Below, in pieces: positions 23,734 through 35,479 of a stretch of 64,000 nt of DNA (positions are counted from its first letter, which is position 1; each line of letters starts with the position of its first letter). The DNA comes from Trichosporon coremiiforme (taxonomy: Eukaryota > Basidiomycota > Tremellomycetes > Trichosporonales > Trichosporonaceae), in NCBI GenBank assembly GCA_039545355.1, contig BCJJ01000013.1:589013-653012 (forward strand), in the 5' to 3' direction. The position numbers and the translations under genes are program-made. The notes beneath the pieces were generated by a model, which saw only the letters and a list, made by a program, of their open reading frames with translations, ran no database searches and was not told where the DNA came from.

Positions 23734-23782
23734 TAGACTCCGCGACACAGCTGCACTCGGAAGTGCTGTGTCGCGGAGTCTA
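23734..23782. repeat. Perfect 18-bp inverted repeat with 13-base loop
   Basis: Arms at 23734-23751 and 23765-23782 are exact complements (arm begins TAGACTCCGCGACACAGC). No gene end is recognised nearby, and it directly follows the degenerate repeat at 23352-23680. Confidence 0.85.
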
Positions 23783-26700
23783 TGATCCCTTTGAAGCCTG
23801 CGATGTCAGTCGTTACTACCAAGGCCCGTGGAGCGCGCGTGATGTCCCATAGACTGATTGTGGAAGGCAGATGTTTGAGTCTTTTACGAACAGCGAGCTC
23901 GGTTTACTGCATAATTCGTTTATAACGAAGAATCGGCCTCTCAACAACACAATACGACTGTTGGCAACTTATCGTTCGACATCGTTATTAAAGAGTGGCA
24001 ACTTGTGTGCCAAGACTGTGACCAGGTGCGAGCAGCCATTCACAGACGTAGCCGCTCCGACGCTGCTCCACACGACTTTCGACAGATCGCTTTCCGGGTG
24101 CTGGACGGGAATCCCGGACTGCACAGTGCGCCCGGCTCCCGCGTGCACCGCAGAGTGTCTCGGAATGCTTTCTAGGACACTGAGCGTAACTGTTCGTAAC
24201 CGGGCGTATTCTTCTGCTGCTCTAGCGCGGACTCGGCAAATAAAGTTTCCTCCGGCGACTGAAGCTGCCAGTTGCCCGAAACGGTCTTCGGTTGGCACTG
24301 CTCTTGACAAATGGACTGCAACCGTCATTCGCAGTGGTATGCAGGCAATACTACACCCCCGTCTCCACGGACGACGTATTCGGTTCGCGAAGAGCGATGC
24401 GAGTGACCGGGAAGGTGGTGATTCGGAAAGAGATGCGGTCATGGCTAGGTCGGCAAATTCCTGTGGCGCGGTCAGGGGCTGCACTGGAGCCAAGGGGTTA
24501 TTGAAATGTATCAGCAGCAAGCAGCGCTTCCAGACCCTCGATCGCGTTTCAGCCATCTGCTATCTGGATCTGCTCTGCTCGACGACAGCTCCGAAAGTGG
24601 TGTGCTTGCGCGCTGTTCCAACGTCAACCAACACCTATACCAACGGTACATCCCCTACTAAGATAGTTTGACGCAACTATGTCCAACCAGGTAGAGGAAG
24701 GTGCCGCGCTAAACCCAAACGTGGACCCAATCAAGCCTGGGTGCAAACCTTTTCGTACTTCTCCACCTGTCTCGAACCTTCTGCAAGCCCACAAAGTGGT
24801 CCACGGTGAGCTGATGTCTCTGAAACAGCAAAGCACGAGTGCGGATAAGACGATGGCTGGGGAAATCCGTACGTCATGCGCGCTGCATATTGTGCACTAT
24901 CGCCATCATGTCTAATATGCATTTGCACCCTGGCCGGAACCCTTAGAGCTGCGAGCATGCGACCATGCGAATACGCGGGCATGCGTGAGCACGAGACTCA
25001 CCCGGCTCATTTCGGGCTACAGCTTGCTGTGCCGCACCCACGAATGCCCCGAGCCAGGTCTCATCCTCCCAACCCACTTCCCCCGGGGAAGGGTCGTCCA
25101 ACTGGGGATCGGGGTGCCTTGCCTTGGTATTCGAAGAGACCGCGAGTGCGACTGCTGCTGTCGAAGCGAGGTCCGCTTTCCCGGCCGGCGTGACCAGAGA
25201 CACCAGCGCGGGCTGTTTGATCTGATAGGGGAGGGCCAAGTCATTGCCCACCGATACGTCATTGCCGCCCCAAGCGAAGCCGGCCGGACACTTTGTTGCC
25301 ATGCTTCCCTTGCGGTTGTTTAGTCCACCAACTCCTCTTCGCTGTTCGCAGCGAGACAGCTCGGTGCTGAGAGTTACTCGAAGAGGCTCCTCATCGCCTT
25401 GTCACGAGGGCAACGCAGGGCCACTGTTGCCGTGGTGCGAAGTTACGAGGCAGCGATGTTGTGAAGCTGTTGTGAGTGCGGTGCCCGGCCAAATGCCGCG
25501 CTGCAGCTGCGACCGGACGCTGAACCCACTGGATCCGGCTGTGCCCTTGTGCCTCATCCGGAAGAGCTCGAGAGCGCTCATTGGACGTCTCGAGGTGTAG
25601 CACCTCGGTTTCGCAATCCAGCGGACGTCGCTCAAGGCAGATTGGAATACAAGGACTCGGTCCTAGGCTGTTTCTCGACGACTGTCAGTGCCTAACCTTT
25701 AGCGCTCGAACTCTGACTGGGAATCGTGGAGTGTTTGGTGTCTCACGAGGACAGGGCCTAAAGGACTGAAGTCCCCGGACCCGTGAGCGAGCCCGACGGA
25801 GATCGATCACGGCACTCGCCCCAAGCTCCAGTGGCGCAGTCGTTGATCATCTGCTCCAGTAACGAGAGGCAGACGGGATCTTGGACGGGGTCAGGCTATT
25901 CCCCGCTTCGCCTGCGCCGGGTTGGGGCGGTGGATATCCGGCCGAAAGCCAGTGTGAGATGCCGTTATCTGCCTCACACACCCATCCCACCACGCTCACG
26001 TCACTGTTGGCTCTGTGCTCTGTTCCCCCTTCTCTCCCACTCTGCACTCGGTGCTGCGGCACTGCTATGACGCACCCCTCAGCAACCCGTCGCCCGGGCG
26101 AGCGACATATGACCATCATGTCCATTCCACTCACCTAACTAAATCAGAGGAACGCTCTCTCAATGAACTGCTGCCCGGCACATGTCGACACGACTGCGCG
26201 ACCGGCCGGGCATTCGGCCAAGTGACCAACCAGCTACATCAAATCACAGCTCTTGCACCAGAGCCAAGCCGAGGAGCATGCCCCAGTTCGCCCGAGGCAC
26301 ACAGCTGCACCCCGGCCGTGACCGGTGCAAACAGCATGTGCACCAGGATCACATCATCGAAACAATTCACATCGACAAGCTGGTGACCTTTGTGGGGAGA
26401 ATCGGGGGACCTGATGATGGTGGCTCATGCTCCTTGGCGTCGATCGATCCGGGGGCATGCCGTTCCAACGGTTCTTATCGAGCGCGTTGGATAGGGCGCA
26501 GAAGTTCCATCCCTTATCAGTCGACGCCAGTGAAGCTTCTGCGTGCACATGCAGCTATCCTGACATGATGCGACACTAGACTCTGAACTTTCCACGACCC
26601 AGAAGCTGCAATTGCTAGCCACGACGGGCCATCCCATAACTCTGATAGCGCTGATAACTGGTGGCGAGGTGATGGCGAGCAGTGATAATGGGTGGTAGAG

Positions 26701-27748
26701 AAGGTCCGTGTGTTTCAAGTCGAAGTAGACACCTGCGCATTAGTCAGCTGGAGTCAGTAGCCTCTGTCGCCCCGCCGGCGACGCTAGCGAGGGAGTCCGT
26801 CATTAGCTCGGCGCAGAAACCTTGTTGCGACGTCAGTAACGGAATGGCCCACCGTCGTGTTGTTGAGAAGGAGTGCAGTAACGACATTGATGTGGGAGCG
26901 AGTTCAGGCCGTCGTAAGGACCGGTGGGGTGGAGGTCCCGGTGCCTGGGCGAACGTGCTTAAACTCGAGACTAGTGCTGATTAACTTTTATCAAGTCGAC
27001 CATCGCGAACTGTAATCCGCAACGAAATCTCCAATCATCACCAATCTCATCCATTCCACACCATCCACATCCGGTCATGCGGTTGACGTTTGCGCAGACT
27101 GTCCGCACGGCGAACGGAACGGCGACCGATCTGGCGGCATCCTTTCGTCACGAGGGTCCGCACGAGGCGAGCGAGACACGGGCGCACCGGTGACCCACAC
27201 CTCGTTGCTGCCAAGTGGGAAACGTCATGGGTGTCCTTCCCTCCTGTTCGTCCGGGCAGGTGTCGAGGTCGTCTTGTTATGATCACGCCCTTGCTCGCAG
27301 TGTTCTGATCTCTCGGGGCCGTTGGGAGACTGAGAGATTCTGCAGGGACTCGCGATCCCGTGAACAGTCACTCCAACGAGAGGGCATGAAGCTGTTCCCG
27401 ATCGGTGCCATGGCACCATTTCTGGACGGCCATTGCAACTGGTTGCTCCATGGGCATTGACGATGCCCGTGCAACAACAATGCCTCGCCTTCTCACTCTC
27501 GCCGCCGGCCGGCGGGCCGTTGGCGTAAAAGTGACGTTCGCAGGTGGGAGGTACGCTCCCAGGACACGGGAGAGCTGAGGATGGTGTGGTTGTTGCCCGT
27601 GATGTCGGTCGTCGTCTCGCTGGGAAGCAGATGACGAGGTGTTGACAATCCTCCTTCCCGCGCGCCAATTGTCACAGTACTGACCGAAAGTGCAAGCACT
27701 CACCCTCAGAGAACGAGTACCCCAGTGGCGTCACGATACTCTGAAAGG

Positions 27749-27755
27749 TATATAA
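27749..27755 (+). promoter_or_regulatory. TATA box of the secreted Gly-rich protein gene
   Basis: TATATAA at 57-63 bases before the ATG at 27812. This fits a transcript starting near 27780 with a short leader. It argues against the in-frame upstream ATG at 27725, which lies before the TATA box. Confidence 0.65.
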
Positions 27756-27811
27756 GAAGAGCACCTTTGTCTGTTCTGTTCATCACCACGCAACTCGCTC
27801 TCGCCTTTGCA

Positions 27812-28813
27812 ATGCTGTTTAAGACCGCCCTCCTCCTCCTCCCCATTCTGGCCTCTGCCGCTCCTGCGGCCGTTGAGCGCCGCGACGACCTGCAGCCGGT
27901 CTCCGACGACGACCGCGCGGGCATCATCAACCACATGTTCCAGTACGACGCTGCCGCGGACATCATCTATGGCCCCGGCGGTTACCTCGACAAGGACGGC
28001 TTCCACCCCGACAGCGAGGACAAGAAGGAGAAGCGTGACCTCGAGGAGCGCACTCTCGGTCTCCTCCTTGCCTCCACCCGTGCCATCCTCGGTGGCCTGA
28101 GGGGTGTCTACGGTGGAGGCGGCGGCGGTGGTGGTGGAGGTGGCGGCGGCGGCGGCAACTCCAACATCAACTACAACATCAACATCAACGGCGGTGGTCG
28201 CGGCGGCGGCGGTGGCGGCTGCTCCGCTTGCTACCGCGGTCCCCCTCGTGTCAACGCTCAGGGCTTCATCGAGGGCAACGGCTGGATCTGGGGCAGCGAC
28301 GGCTTCCACGTAAACAACGGCCAGCAGCGCCGCTCGTTCACAGGCTCGGCCACCGTCATGGTCAAGCGCGATGGTCAGTACATCGACGCCTTCAAGCCCG
28401 AGGCCGGAACCCTCAACGACCTCTTCAAGTATGACGCCGAGAACAAGATCCTTTACGGCCCCGGCGGCCACGTCGGCGAGGACGGCATCTTCGTCCCCGA
28501 GGACGACGGCAACACCCTTCAGCGCCGTACTCTCGGTCTCCTTGCCCTCACCACCCGTCTCCTCCTCGGCGGTGGTAAGTTCGGCGGAGGTGGTGGCGGC
28601 GGAGGTGGTGGTGGTGGCGGTGGTGGTGGCGGCGGCAACGTCAACTACAACTACAATGTCAACTACAACGGCGGCGGTGGCTACCGCGGCGGCTGCCCCG
28701 GCGGATGCGGATGGTACGCTCAGGGCGCCGCCCTCGTCGGCCCCAACGCCTACTGGGACTACACTGGCTACCACGACGGCCAGTACGAGCCCAAGACGTG
28801 CTCCGTGTGCTAA
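27812..28813 (+). CDS. Secreted Gly/Asn-rich protein with internal duplication and Kex2-like sites
   Basis: An intronless frame of 333 residues. It begins with a signal peptide (MLFKTALLLLPILASAAPA) and is followed by ERR, a likely maturation site. The rest is two related halves, each with F-x-YDA, an I-x-YGPGG block, D-G-(F/I) and then TLGLL with a leucine-rich segment. Each half then has a run of 15 or more Gly, an N-Y-N stretch (INYNININ, NYNYNVNYN) and a Cys pair (CSAC, CPGGC). Dibasic sites follow EKR, QQRR, VKR and LQRR, so Kex2 processing into several peptides is plausible. The C-terminus ends CSVC. A TATA box is placed correctly and codon use is strongly C/G-ending, so the gene is probably well expressed. 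No known family recognised. Secretion is well supported, processing is inferred. A structural wall or extracellular-matrix role is the main alternative. Confidence 0.88.
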   Translation: MLFKTALLLLPILASAAPAAVERRDDLQPVSDDDRAGIINHMFQYDAAADIIYGPGGYLDKDGFHPDSEDKKEKRDLEERTLGLLLASTRAILGGLRGVYGGGGGGGGGGGGGGGNSNINYNININGGGRGGGGGGCSACYRGPPRVNAQGFIEGNGWIWGSDGFHVNNGQQRRSFTGSATVMVKRDGQYIDAFKPEAGTLNDLFKYDAENKILYGPGGHVGEDGIFVPEDDGNTLQRRTLGLLALTTRLLLGGGKFGGGGGGGGGGGGGGGGGGNVNYNYNVNYNGGGGYRGGCPGGCGWYAQGAALVGPNAYWDYTGYHDGQYEPKTCSVC

Positions 28814-30962
28814 GTGGCCTAAGGGGTCTGCGGCTCGGCATGTCTTGCTTGGATTGGGCTTATTCTCTCGCGACACACGTTCGCCCCGCACAACACCCTC
28901 TTCTCTTCACACATCTCTTCCCTCGTATAATCTCTCTCAGTCCTTCTTGGAATTCCCTCTGAGATCGAACATTCATAAACTGTCGTAGTATTCTTCCGTA
29001 CATTCAGAAGTTCAAACCTAAAACAACACAAAGCACTCGGGCTGCAATGGTTGCACGAGGGGCGGGCTAACAGCAAGCACGCTGAAGCAAGGGAGCTAGC
29101 CCTAATCGGCACGAAATCGGTCATTTGCCACACCAAGTTGCCGATGGACACCGATGCTGCCGTCACTCGGTGGTTCAGGCAGCAGGCATCGGTGCGAGGC
29201 CAGCGAACAGATAAGCTCGGCTCCACCTCAGATTACAGCAGGCGGGAGCCGTTCGCAACTCTAATGCGGCCAAGGTCAGTGTCTGGCCCTGGCGTCCCCT
29301 TGGGTGAGTCGACTGCGATGGTGCTCATACTGCCGGCTGCCGGTCAGTATGAAAAGGTCGAGTACGTTGAGCCGGGCGGGAATACACGCTCGTTCTCTTG
29401 TCACTGTCAAGCCGTGGAGCGCGCCCCCGAGACACAGAGCACAACGCTTGCCGGTGGAGTGTGGGGCAAGCCTAATGCTCCAACACGCTCTATGGTGCTG
29501 CGCAAACCGTGACGGCGATTGAACATCGCTGCGTGCGGGGGTCACCCAAGGTCGTCAAGCTGAGACGCGGTGGGTCCTCGCTCGATCACACAAACAAAAG
29601 TGACGTGTGTCGTCTAACGCCTGGCGTCAGAGCATGCTGAAACCGACACCATGACGTTTCACCGCTTTCGCCCTGCTGCTTCACAAGCTGCTCAAACCCC
29701 CAAGCTCCATAGCAGTGGTGCGTTTCACACGTTTCCTCCTGATGTGTGGGGAGCCCGCCTTGATTCCAGCTCTGGGGTCCGTTCTGGGATTCGCTGGGAT
29801 ACGTTCTCGTCCCACGGTCTCGCCCTCGTGTGTACCTTACCATATCATCGATCGAGCATGCAGCGCCGTGCGGCATTAGGTCGATGCAAACCTCCACTCC
29901 CGACCATATCCTGGAGACGGCATTGCTCTCGCTCCAGAGTCTGCGGAGTATGTGAAGCCTGTAGGCGAACGGTGAGAATCAGCTCATGAGGTATTGTCTT
30001 GGCACGGCGTTCGCACAACAGGCTCAGAACTGTGTGGGAGACGAGGAGGTTCACGTGAGGCGGGCGATGTGATATCGGCGGTGCAGCGAGAGTTGGCGCG
30101 CGCCAGTCGGCAAGAGTGAAGGTGAGATGGAAGGCTCTGAGTCTGGAACTCCTGGAATACGGACCTCACCCGGACCTCGGCCGAGCCATGACGCGCGGTG
30201 TTCGTGCCATGCCCGGTTGCCCGTCGAGAAGTGACTGGTGGCGACAGACTCGTGACGGTGTGCTGCACCTTGATCAATGCCCAGTGCCAGGCCAATGCCA
30301 GTAGGTGTGACGTAGAGGCGTCGCGAGCGCAGCGGCTCCAGCCAGGTCGTCGACGGCGCCTGCACCCTGCCGGGGCGTTGCTGAGGTCGCGACGACGTAG
30401 CAAGCCTGTCTGATCATCAGCGACCGTCTCGCTATACCAGGCAATTTGTGTTTGTGAACATTTGCCCATCGATTCCCGCGCACTGGTTCGGCAAAGTCCC
30501 ATGCCTGTTCCGGAACCCCGTGAGTAGCACGAGTACAAAGTGGGCAAAGAGCAACGCTAGCCAGGTGATGGAGTGAGCACCAGAGGCGCATTGCACTGTC
30601 ACTGTCGGAGCGAACGCTTTGCCACCTCTTTTCACACAGTCACGGCTGATCGGTCGTCGATACGCTAGCCATCTGGTCGTTTCAATGCGTCGAAGCGCCC
30701 GCTTCTCGTCCGTCAAACTCGCATCGCATCTGTCATCAGTATGCTGAACTGTTTGACCGCGCAGCACGGTGCACGAATATGTCTTGCATTCGTTGTCACA
30801 GATAATCAAACAAGATGAGGGAAGAAAAGTATTAGTATTGTTACAACTTGGTCTCTTGTAGTGCCGAGTTTCGTATCTTTGTTCTCAGGTCGCGCGCTGC
30901 CCGCTCCTGGTTCGCTGCTGGTTCGCTCCTGGTCCGGGCTCTCATGCGTAGTCCACCCGCGC
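28814..30962. other. Gene-free stretch
   Basis: 2.1 kb without a recognised gene. It begins with the CT/AT-mixed 3' UTR of the secreted protein gene. It contains one isolated CACGTG at about 30052-30057. Confidence 0.5.
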
Positions 30963-32956
30963 CTACACGGGGACAGACGACTTGCGCTGCTCCGCCGCGC
31001 GCGCCGCGTCACGGATCGACATGCCCTTCTCGCGCGAGATGACCTGCTTCATGAGGCCGACAAAGTCGTCGAGCGACGGATCCTCCGCGGCCCTGGGTGT
31101 GGGCGGGGACGAGAGGCGGCGCTGTCCCCCTGGGGTCGGGAGGGACACGCTGCGCAGCTGGCTGTACCGCTGCGAGACGGGGGGTGCACCCTTGCCGATC
31201 GAGGACGCCAGCGACGCCTGCGTTGTGGGCGCTTTCTCGTTCGTAGGAGCCTTCTCCTTCTGTTGCGGCTCCTTGATCAGCGGCGCGATCGGCGCAATCG
31301 AGACCGGGGCGGACACCTGGCGCTGCTTCACGGCCACGGGGCTGCCGGTGCGCTGCGGCGTGACGAGGGGGCTGTCCTCGCCCGACGCGATGGCGGGAGG
31401 CTTTGCCGTCTCGTCGCCCACCGGAGTGTGCGGTAGCATGCTCGGCGTGCTCGGGTGGGAGGAGCTGCTCCATGACTGGCCAGGAACCTCCTCGTCGGGC
31501 GTCTGGACGATGGGAGCGTCCTTGGAGACCTCGCTGGTGACGGGGGAGCGGGGCGGTGTCGCGGGAGCTTCTGTCGAAGGGCTGAGAGCGAATGATGGCT
31601 GCTCGGCTTTCGGGGTCGTGTCGTCGATGGCGGGCTGCGCGGGCTCACCGACGTCAACGGCCGTCGCGACAACGGGCTCATCGTCTGCCGGAATCTCGGG
31701 AATGTCGCTAGGGTCGAGGTCAGATTCGGGCGAGGCGGGTGATCGCTCAACAACAGCGGCGGACTCAGTCTCGTTCGTGTCGAAGTTGGGGACAGAATCT
31801 TCGGCGGCGATCACGGTCGGCTCCTCGATCGGCGCGGACGGCGACGCGACCTCCACAGGATGCTTCGGCGTCTCGATCAGCTCCGGCGTGAGCTCATCCG
31901 CGGCGATCGGCTGCGCAGGAGCAGGCTGCTCGACCTTGGTCGGCTCCTCTGTTAGCTGTTCGGCGGGCTTGGCGGCAGTGGGCGCTGCCGAGGCAGTCTT
32001 CGCTGAATCCTCTGCAAGTTCACTGCCGGGAGTTGGCGTGTTCTGCTCAGCGCGCGGTCTAGTTGGTGTCGAGGGCGTAGACTTCGAGGGGGTGCTGGGC
32101 GCGGAAAGACTCGGCTCAGGTGTGACATTGGCCGCCTCGAGGCGCTGGGCGATGGACTCGGGAGGAGGTGCGTAGCTAGACGGCGGGGCCGCTCGCGCCC
32201 TGGTCGGCGTGATAGGGCGGCCAGAGGGGCCGGAGGGCAGGTCAGGAAGGTCCTTGACCACCAGTAGGCTATTGCGCAGGGAGGAGCGGCGGCTTTGACG
32301 ACCATTGGCAGTCGAATCAGATGTTGATCGTTGCTGCTGGGGCTGGTTCACGGAGTTTGTTGAGTGGGTCGAGATAGTCGACGCGCGCTTGCTCGCGACG
32401 GACAGACGCGATCCAGGCTCGTTCGACCCGGGAATGTTTAGGAATAAGTGCTCGGGAGGCTCATCGCGACTGCTGTTGTTAACAACTGCCGTGATAGCCG
32501 CCATGTGATCATCGTCGAGCTCCAAATCGTCTAACTGCACCGCGGCGACGTTGCCGACCTTCTTGGGTAATGGCGGCAGAGGAGGCACGGGAGGGATGTC
32601 GCTGTTGGTCTTCTGCTGCTGATAGTCGCCCACGGTAGCCGATCGCGGTCGCCGGCCAGACTTGCTACTGGCGGCTGCCGACATGGACTGGCGCTTAGAC
32701 GCACGCTTCTTGCCGAAGCCCAGGACCTCGAAGAAACTCTTGCGGCGGCCTAGAGAAGATCAGCGACTGGGCCGGCCGGACATGTCAGATAGAGTTTTGA
32801 TTCTAGTTACGCACGGAGCTTGGTCTCGTTGGGCGAGGGAGGCACGTCGAGGTAGGCCGCGGCGCCGCTGCTTTGGGGGGAGACGCCAGCGCCCCCGGCG
32901 GCGGCCTCGTTGGAGGTGGGGAAGAAGAGGCTCCGGTGACGCCGAAGGAAGCCCAT
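30963..32956 (-). CDS. Disordered Ser/Thr/Pro-rich protein, unknown function
   Basis: Exons 32956-32815 and 32749-30963 give 642 residues; the intron is 65 bases. It begins MGFLRRHRSLFF and has a basic stretch after the junction (RRKSFFEVLGFGKKR). A poly-Pro stretch follows (IPPVPPLPPLPKK), then about 450 residues of low-complexity Ser/Thr/Pro/Glu/Ala sequence with many S-P and T-P sites. The last 45 residues (SLDDFVGLMKQVISREKG onward) look ordered and helical and may be the functional part. Proline-rich and SP/TP motifs would suit a phosphorylated scaffold in signalling or cell polarity, but no family is recognised. The large plus-strand frame at 30982-32175 is its shadow. Confidence 0.82.
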
Positions 32957-34691
32957 GGTCGGCGTTGACGGAGATGGGTAACGCGTCGGCGGTCGATGGG
33001 AAAGAGTTAAAGCGCAAGAGGGTGAAGTCGCATTAGAGTTGAGGAGACCATGGCCATTATGGCTAGAGGCCCAGAGGTGGAAAAGGGTATCAGACCAATG
33101 CACAGATCATCTCGTCTCGTCTCCCTCGTGTCCCTCTCCCCGTCCAGCCTGACCAGCCTGGCCAGCCCACGGCCCATGGGGTAAGGTAACGCTGCCGCAC
33201 TAAGGCGCCCGCCCGCTGCGCGTGAGGCGCTGCGCCGTCGCCCGCTGAAGCCGCAGCGACCCTGCATGCATGTCGACCATTGTCCCTCGCCCTGCCGAAT
33301 GGCCGGATGTCCCGGAAGCGTGCGAGGTTTAGAGCTATCTGGGGTCAGACACATGCATGGAAGCTACGGGTGTGTGGGTGCTAGATGGTGGACGCGTTTA
33401 TGGTTGAGTTTTCCTTATGTACAGACGCGTGTGTCGGGGCCAGGGGGAGGTGCAGTCCATTGTGTGCGTTCCTGTGTGGTGGTCTTGCTGGTCTCGGCTG
33501 GTGCAGGGATGTCGACGGCGCCCATCCAGGGTGGACCCGTCCGTAGTCTCTCCTGCCTCTCCTGGATCCGGGCCAGCGGGTGTGCCTCTGTACCTCCACA
33601 CTGGTCCCGCCCAAAACGCGTATCCCACTCTCCTATGCATCCTTGATCTGGCAGTCTTCGCCGTTCCATGCTCCAGCTTTACGCAACTGCACCCCTCTTT
33701 TCGCAATGAACGCGGGCGATTAACGCGATGGTCATCTCTGTTGCAGCTTGCCATGTGCGTGCTAGCCCCGGCAGGCTGTCGCACATTTCACTGGCGCGCA
33801 TCCTTCAGGTATGAGGGCGATAGGCGCACATGCTGCAATTCAAACCGATCCTCAGCCTCCCCCTCGCCCTCCACCTCCACACAGCCTTCACTCAATGACT
33901 TCACCTCTCCCCTTTCGCACCTCACTCGATCGCTCGATCAATTGCTGTCTTCTCAGGCAAATTGGTAGCAACCTATACCTCTCCCAGCCAGCGCTTCTCT
34001 GGAGCCCTCGTTGTCACAGATCCCTAGCGGTCATGCTCCGCTGTTTGACGTTTATCCACTCATTGTGTCGGCTTGTTAGACGTGAGGTACTTCGTCATTA
34101 CATCAGCCCTGCAGTTGTCATGTATGCAGCCGCTTCCACCCTTCCGTGCTCTTCTGTTGTCTCACCAGAGCCGGGCGATTCGACATCTGCCATCAGCTCC
34201 TGTGGTATCAAGACCATACCACGTCAGTGCCGACCAAATGTAACGCTCGTCTGAGACCTGCTCTTTGTGAACGTGGGCCCGGAAGATCAGCAGAGACGCG
34301 TTATCCCAGTGACTTCTAGCGATTCTCATTTTCCCGTTTGACGCTCGCGCAAAAGCACACTGTGCTTGAACCTGTAGCAAGCGCGCTCACAGCCTGTTCG
34401 TTTGGCCCAGGCTTCGGCCACCCAAGAGCTCCCGTTGAGGAGTGGCTGCGATAAGATTGCGATGGTATCGCAACCACGTGGTCGACCCTCCAACAGCGGT
34501 GCTGCAACTGCGTGCCTTGAAGCTAAACGACAACAAAGGCGGTCACCTGAGCACCGCCATGCCATGGAGCTTCGCCAGACCTGACGGAGCACGGTATCCG
34601 AAGCATCGTGCACACAGGCCGCAAGGGCGTATAAAGACTGCTCCGCAGCCCGCTCGAGGATGTTGCCACCGCTCCATCCACCACTTGCACG
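32957..34691. other. Gene-free stretch
   Basis: 1.7 kb between divergent genes; nothing recognised. A CACGTG at 34475-34480 lies about 210 bases upstream of the next start. Confidence 0.5.
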
Positions 34692-35479
34692 ATGTTGAGA
34701 CAGATCACTGAACCTTCCATATCGCAGAGGCTGCAGCCTGGTGAGCACTCCACACCGGGTTATACTGATAAGAGATAGACCGGGGCATCTCACGCCTCTT
34801 CCACAAACCGGAACCCGACCTCATCGCCTCCTTGGTAGCGGCGGGCGCATCAGTGGAAGACGCGCAGAAAGCGGCAAAGAATACGAAGACCCCAGAGCGC
34901 GCGTTCGACTACGCTTCTGCCCTCCGGGAGCAAAGGGAACAGCTCGAATCAGCCCAATGGGTGGCGAAAGAAGCCGGGTGCATGGTATACGACGCGCAGC
35001 GCGCCATGCAGCGCTGGGGCGACCAATACCTCGCTCTCTGGGGGATACGGCACCGCAATCATCTGGAAGTGGATGAGGCCTGTCCGTTCTGCGCGCAGAA
35101 TGGGCCCAACAAACGCCCCTTAACGAAGGAGGAACAGCAGAGGAAGGAATGGGCCGATTGGCAGCGCCAGGTCATGGCTATGGACCCGGCTGTGAGGCAG
35201 GGGTACCTTGCTGAGGTTGAGGCGCAGAGAAGACAGGATGAACAGATGAGGATGATGGCTATGGCGGCGGATGGGGATCGGAGGTCAAGGCGGCGCAGAC
35301 GAGCGGGAGGGTACGGGATGGGTCCTGGAGTTGGGATGGGGATGGGTATGGGAGCTGGGGCGGGGATTGGAATGGGAGCGGGGATTGGGATGGGGGGAGG
35401 GTTTGGCGGAGGTGATTGTGGAGGTGGATTCGGCGGCGGAGTATGCGGAGGAGGAGGAGGTGGTGGTGGTGGATGTTGA
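34692..35479 (+). CDS. Gly/Met-rich protein with helical N-terminal region, unknown function
   Basis: Exon 1 34692-34740 encodes MLRQITEPSISQRLQP. A 38-base intron (34741-34778) has a GTGAGC donor and a TACTGAT branch site, and exon 2 runs 34779-35479, giving 249 residues. Without this splice the main frame has no ATG. Residues about 35-100 are Ala/Glu/Gln-rich and probably helical (AQKAAKNTK, AFDYASALREQREQL). A single CPFCAQNG motif could form a small metal or disulfide site, though only two Cys are present there. A charged stretch with DRRSRRRRR then leads into a 55-residue Gly/Met tail (MGMGMGAGAGIGMG) ending in Cys-flanked poly-Gly. The tail is encoded by an extremely G-rich sense strand. 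I do not recognise the family. Composition suggests an aggregation-prone or RNA-associated protein, but this is weak inference. Confidence 0.7.

Larger units (their letters stand above)
20313..27748. other. Large gene-free stretch (7.4 kb)
   Basis: No gene could be supported. The first 700 bases are promoter/leader of the membrane-protein gene, strongly CT-rich on its coding strand. The open frame of 266 codons at 23871-24671 and its antisense partner show no domain, intron signal or start context. The stretch contains a G-rich tract (20880-20916), a degenerate repeat (23352-23680) and a long hairpin (23734-23782), each listed separately. Confidence 0.55.

Noticed and set aside
23871..24671. 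266-codon plus-strand frame
   Set aside because: No recognisable family, no signal or compositional bias; the antisense strand is also open for 195 codons.
24943..25302. 119-codon minus-strand frame with a protein-like start
   Set aside because: Composition looks plausible but there is no homology that I recognise and the opposite strand is equally open; left uncalled.
27731..28891. 386-codon minus-strand open frame
   Set aside because: Opposite strand of the poly-Gly gene, giving Ala/Thr/Val repeats; the plus frame has signal peptide and TATA box.
30982..32175. 397-codon plus-strand open frame
   Set aside because: Shadow of the disordered Ser/Pro-rich protein; no domain.
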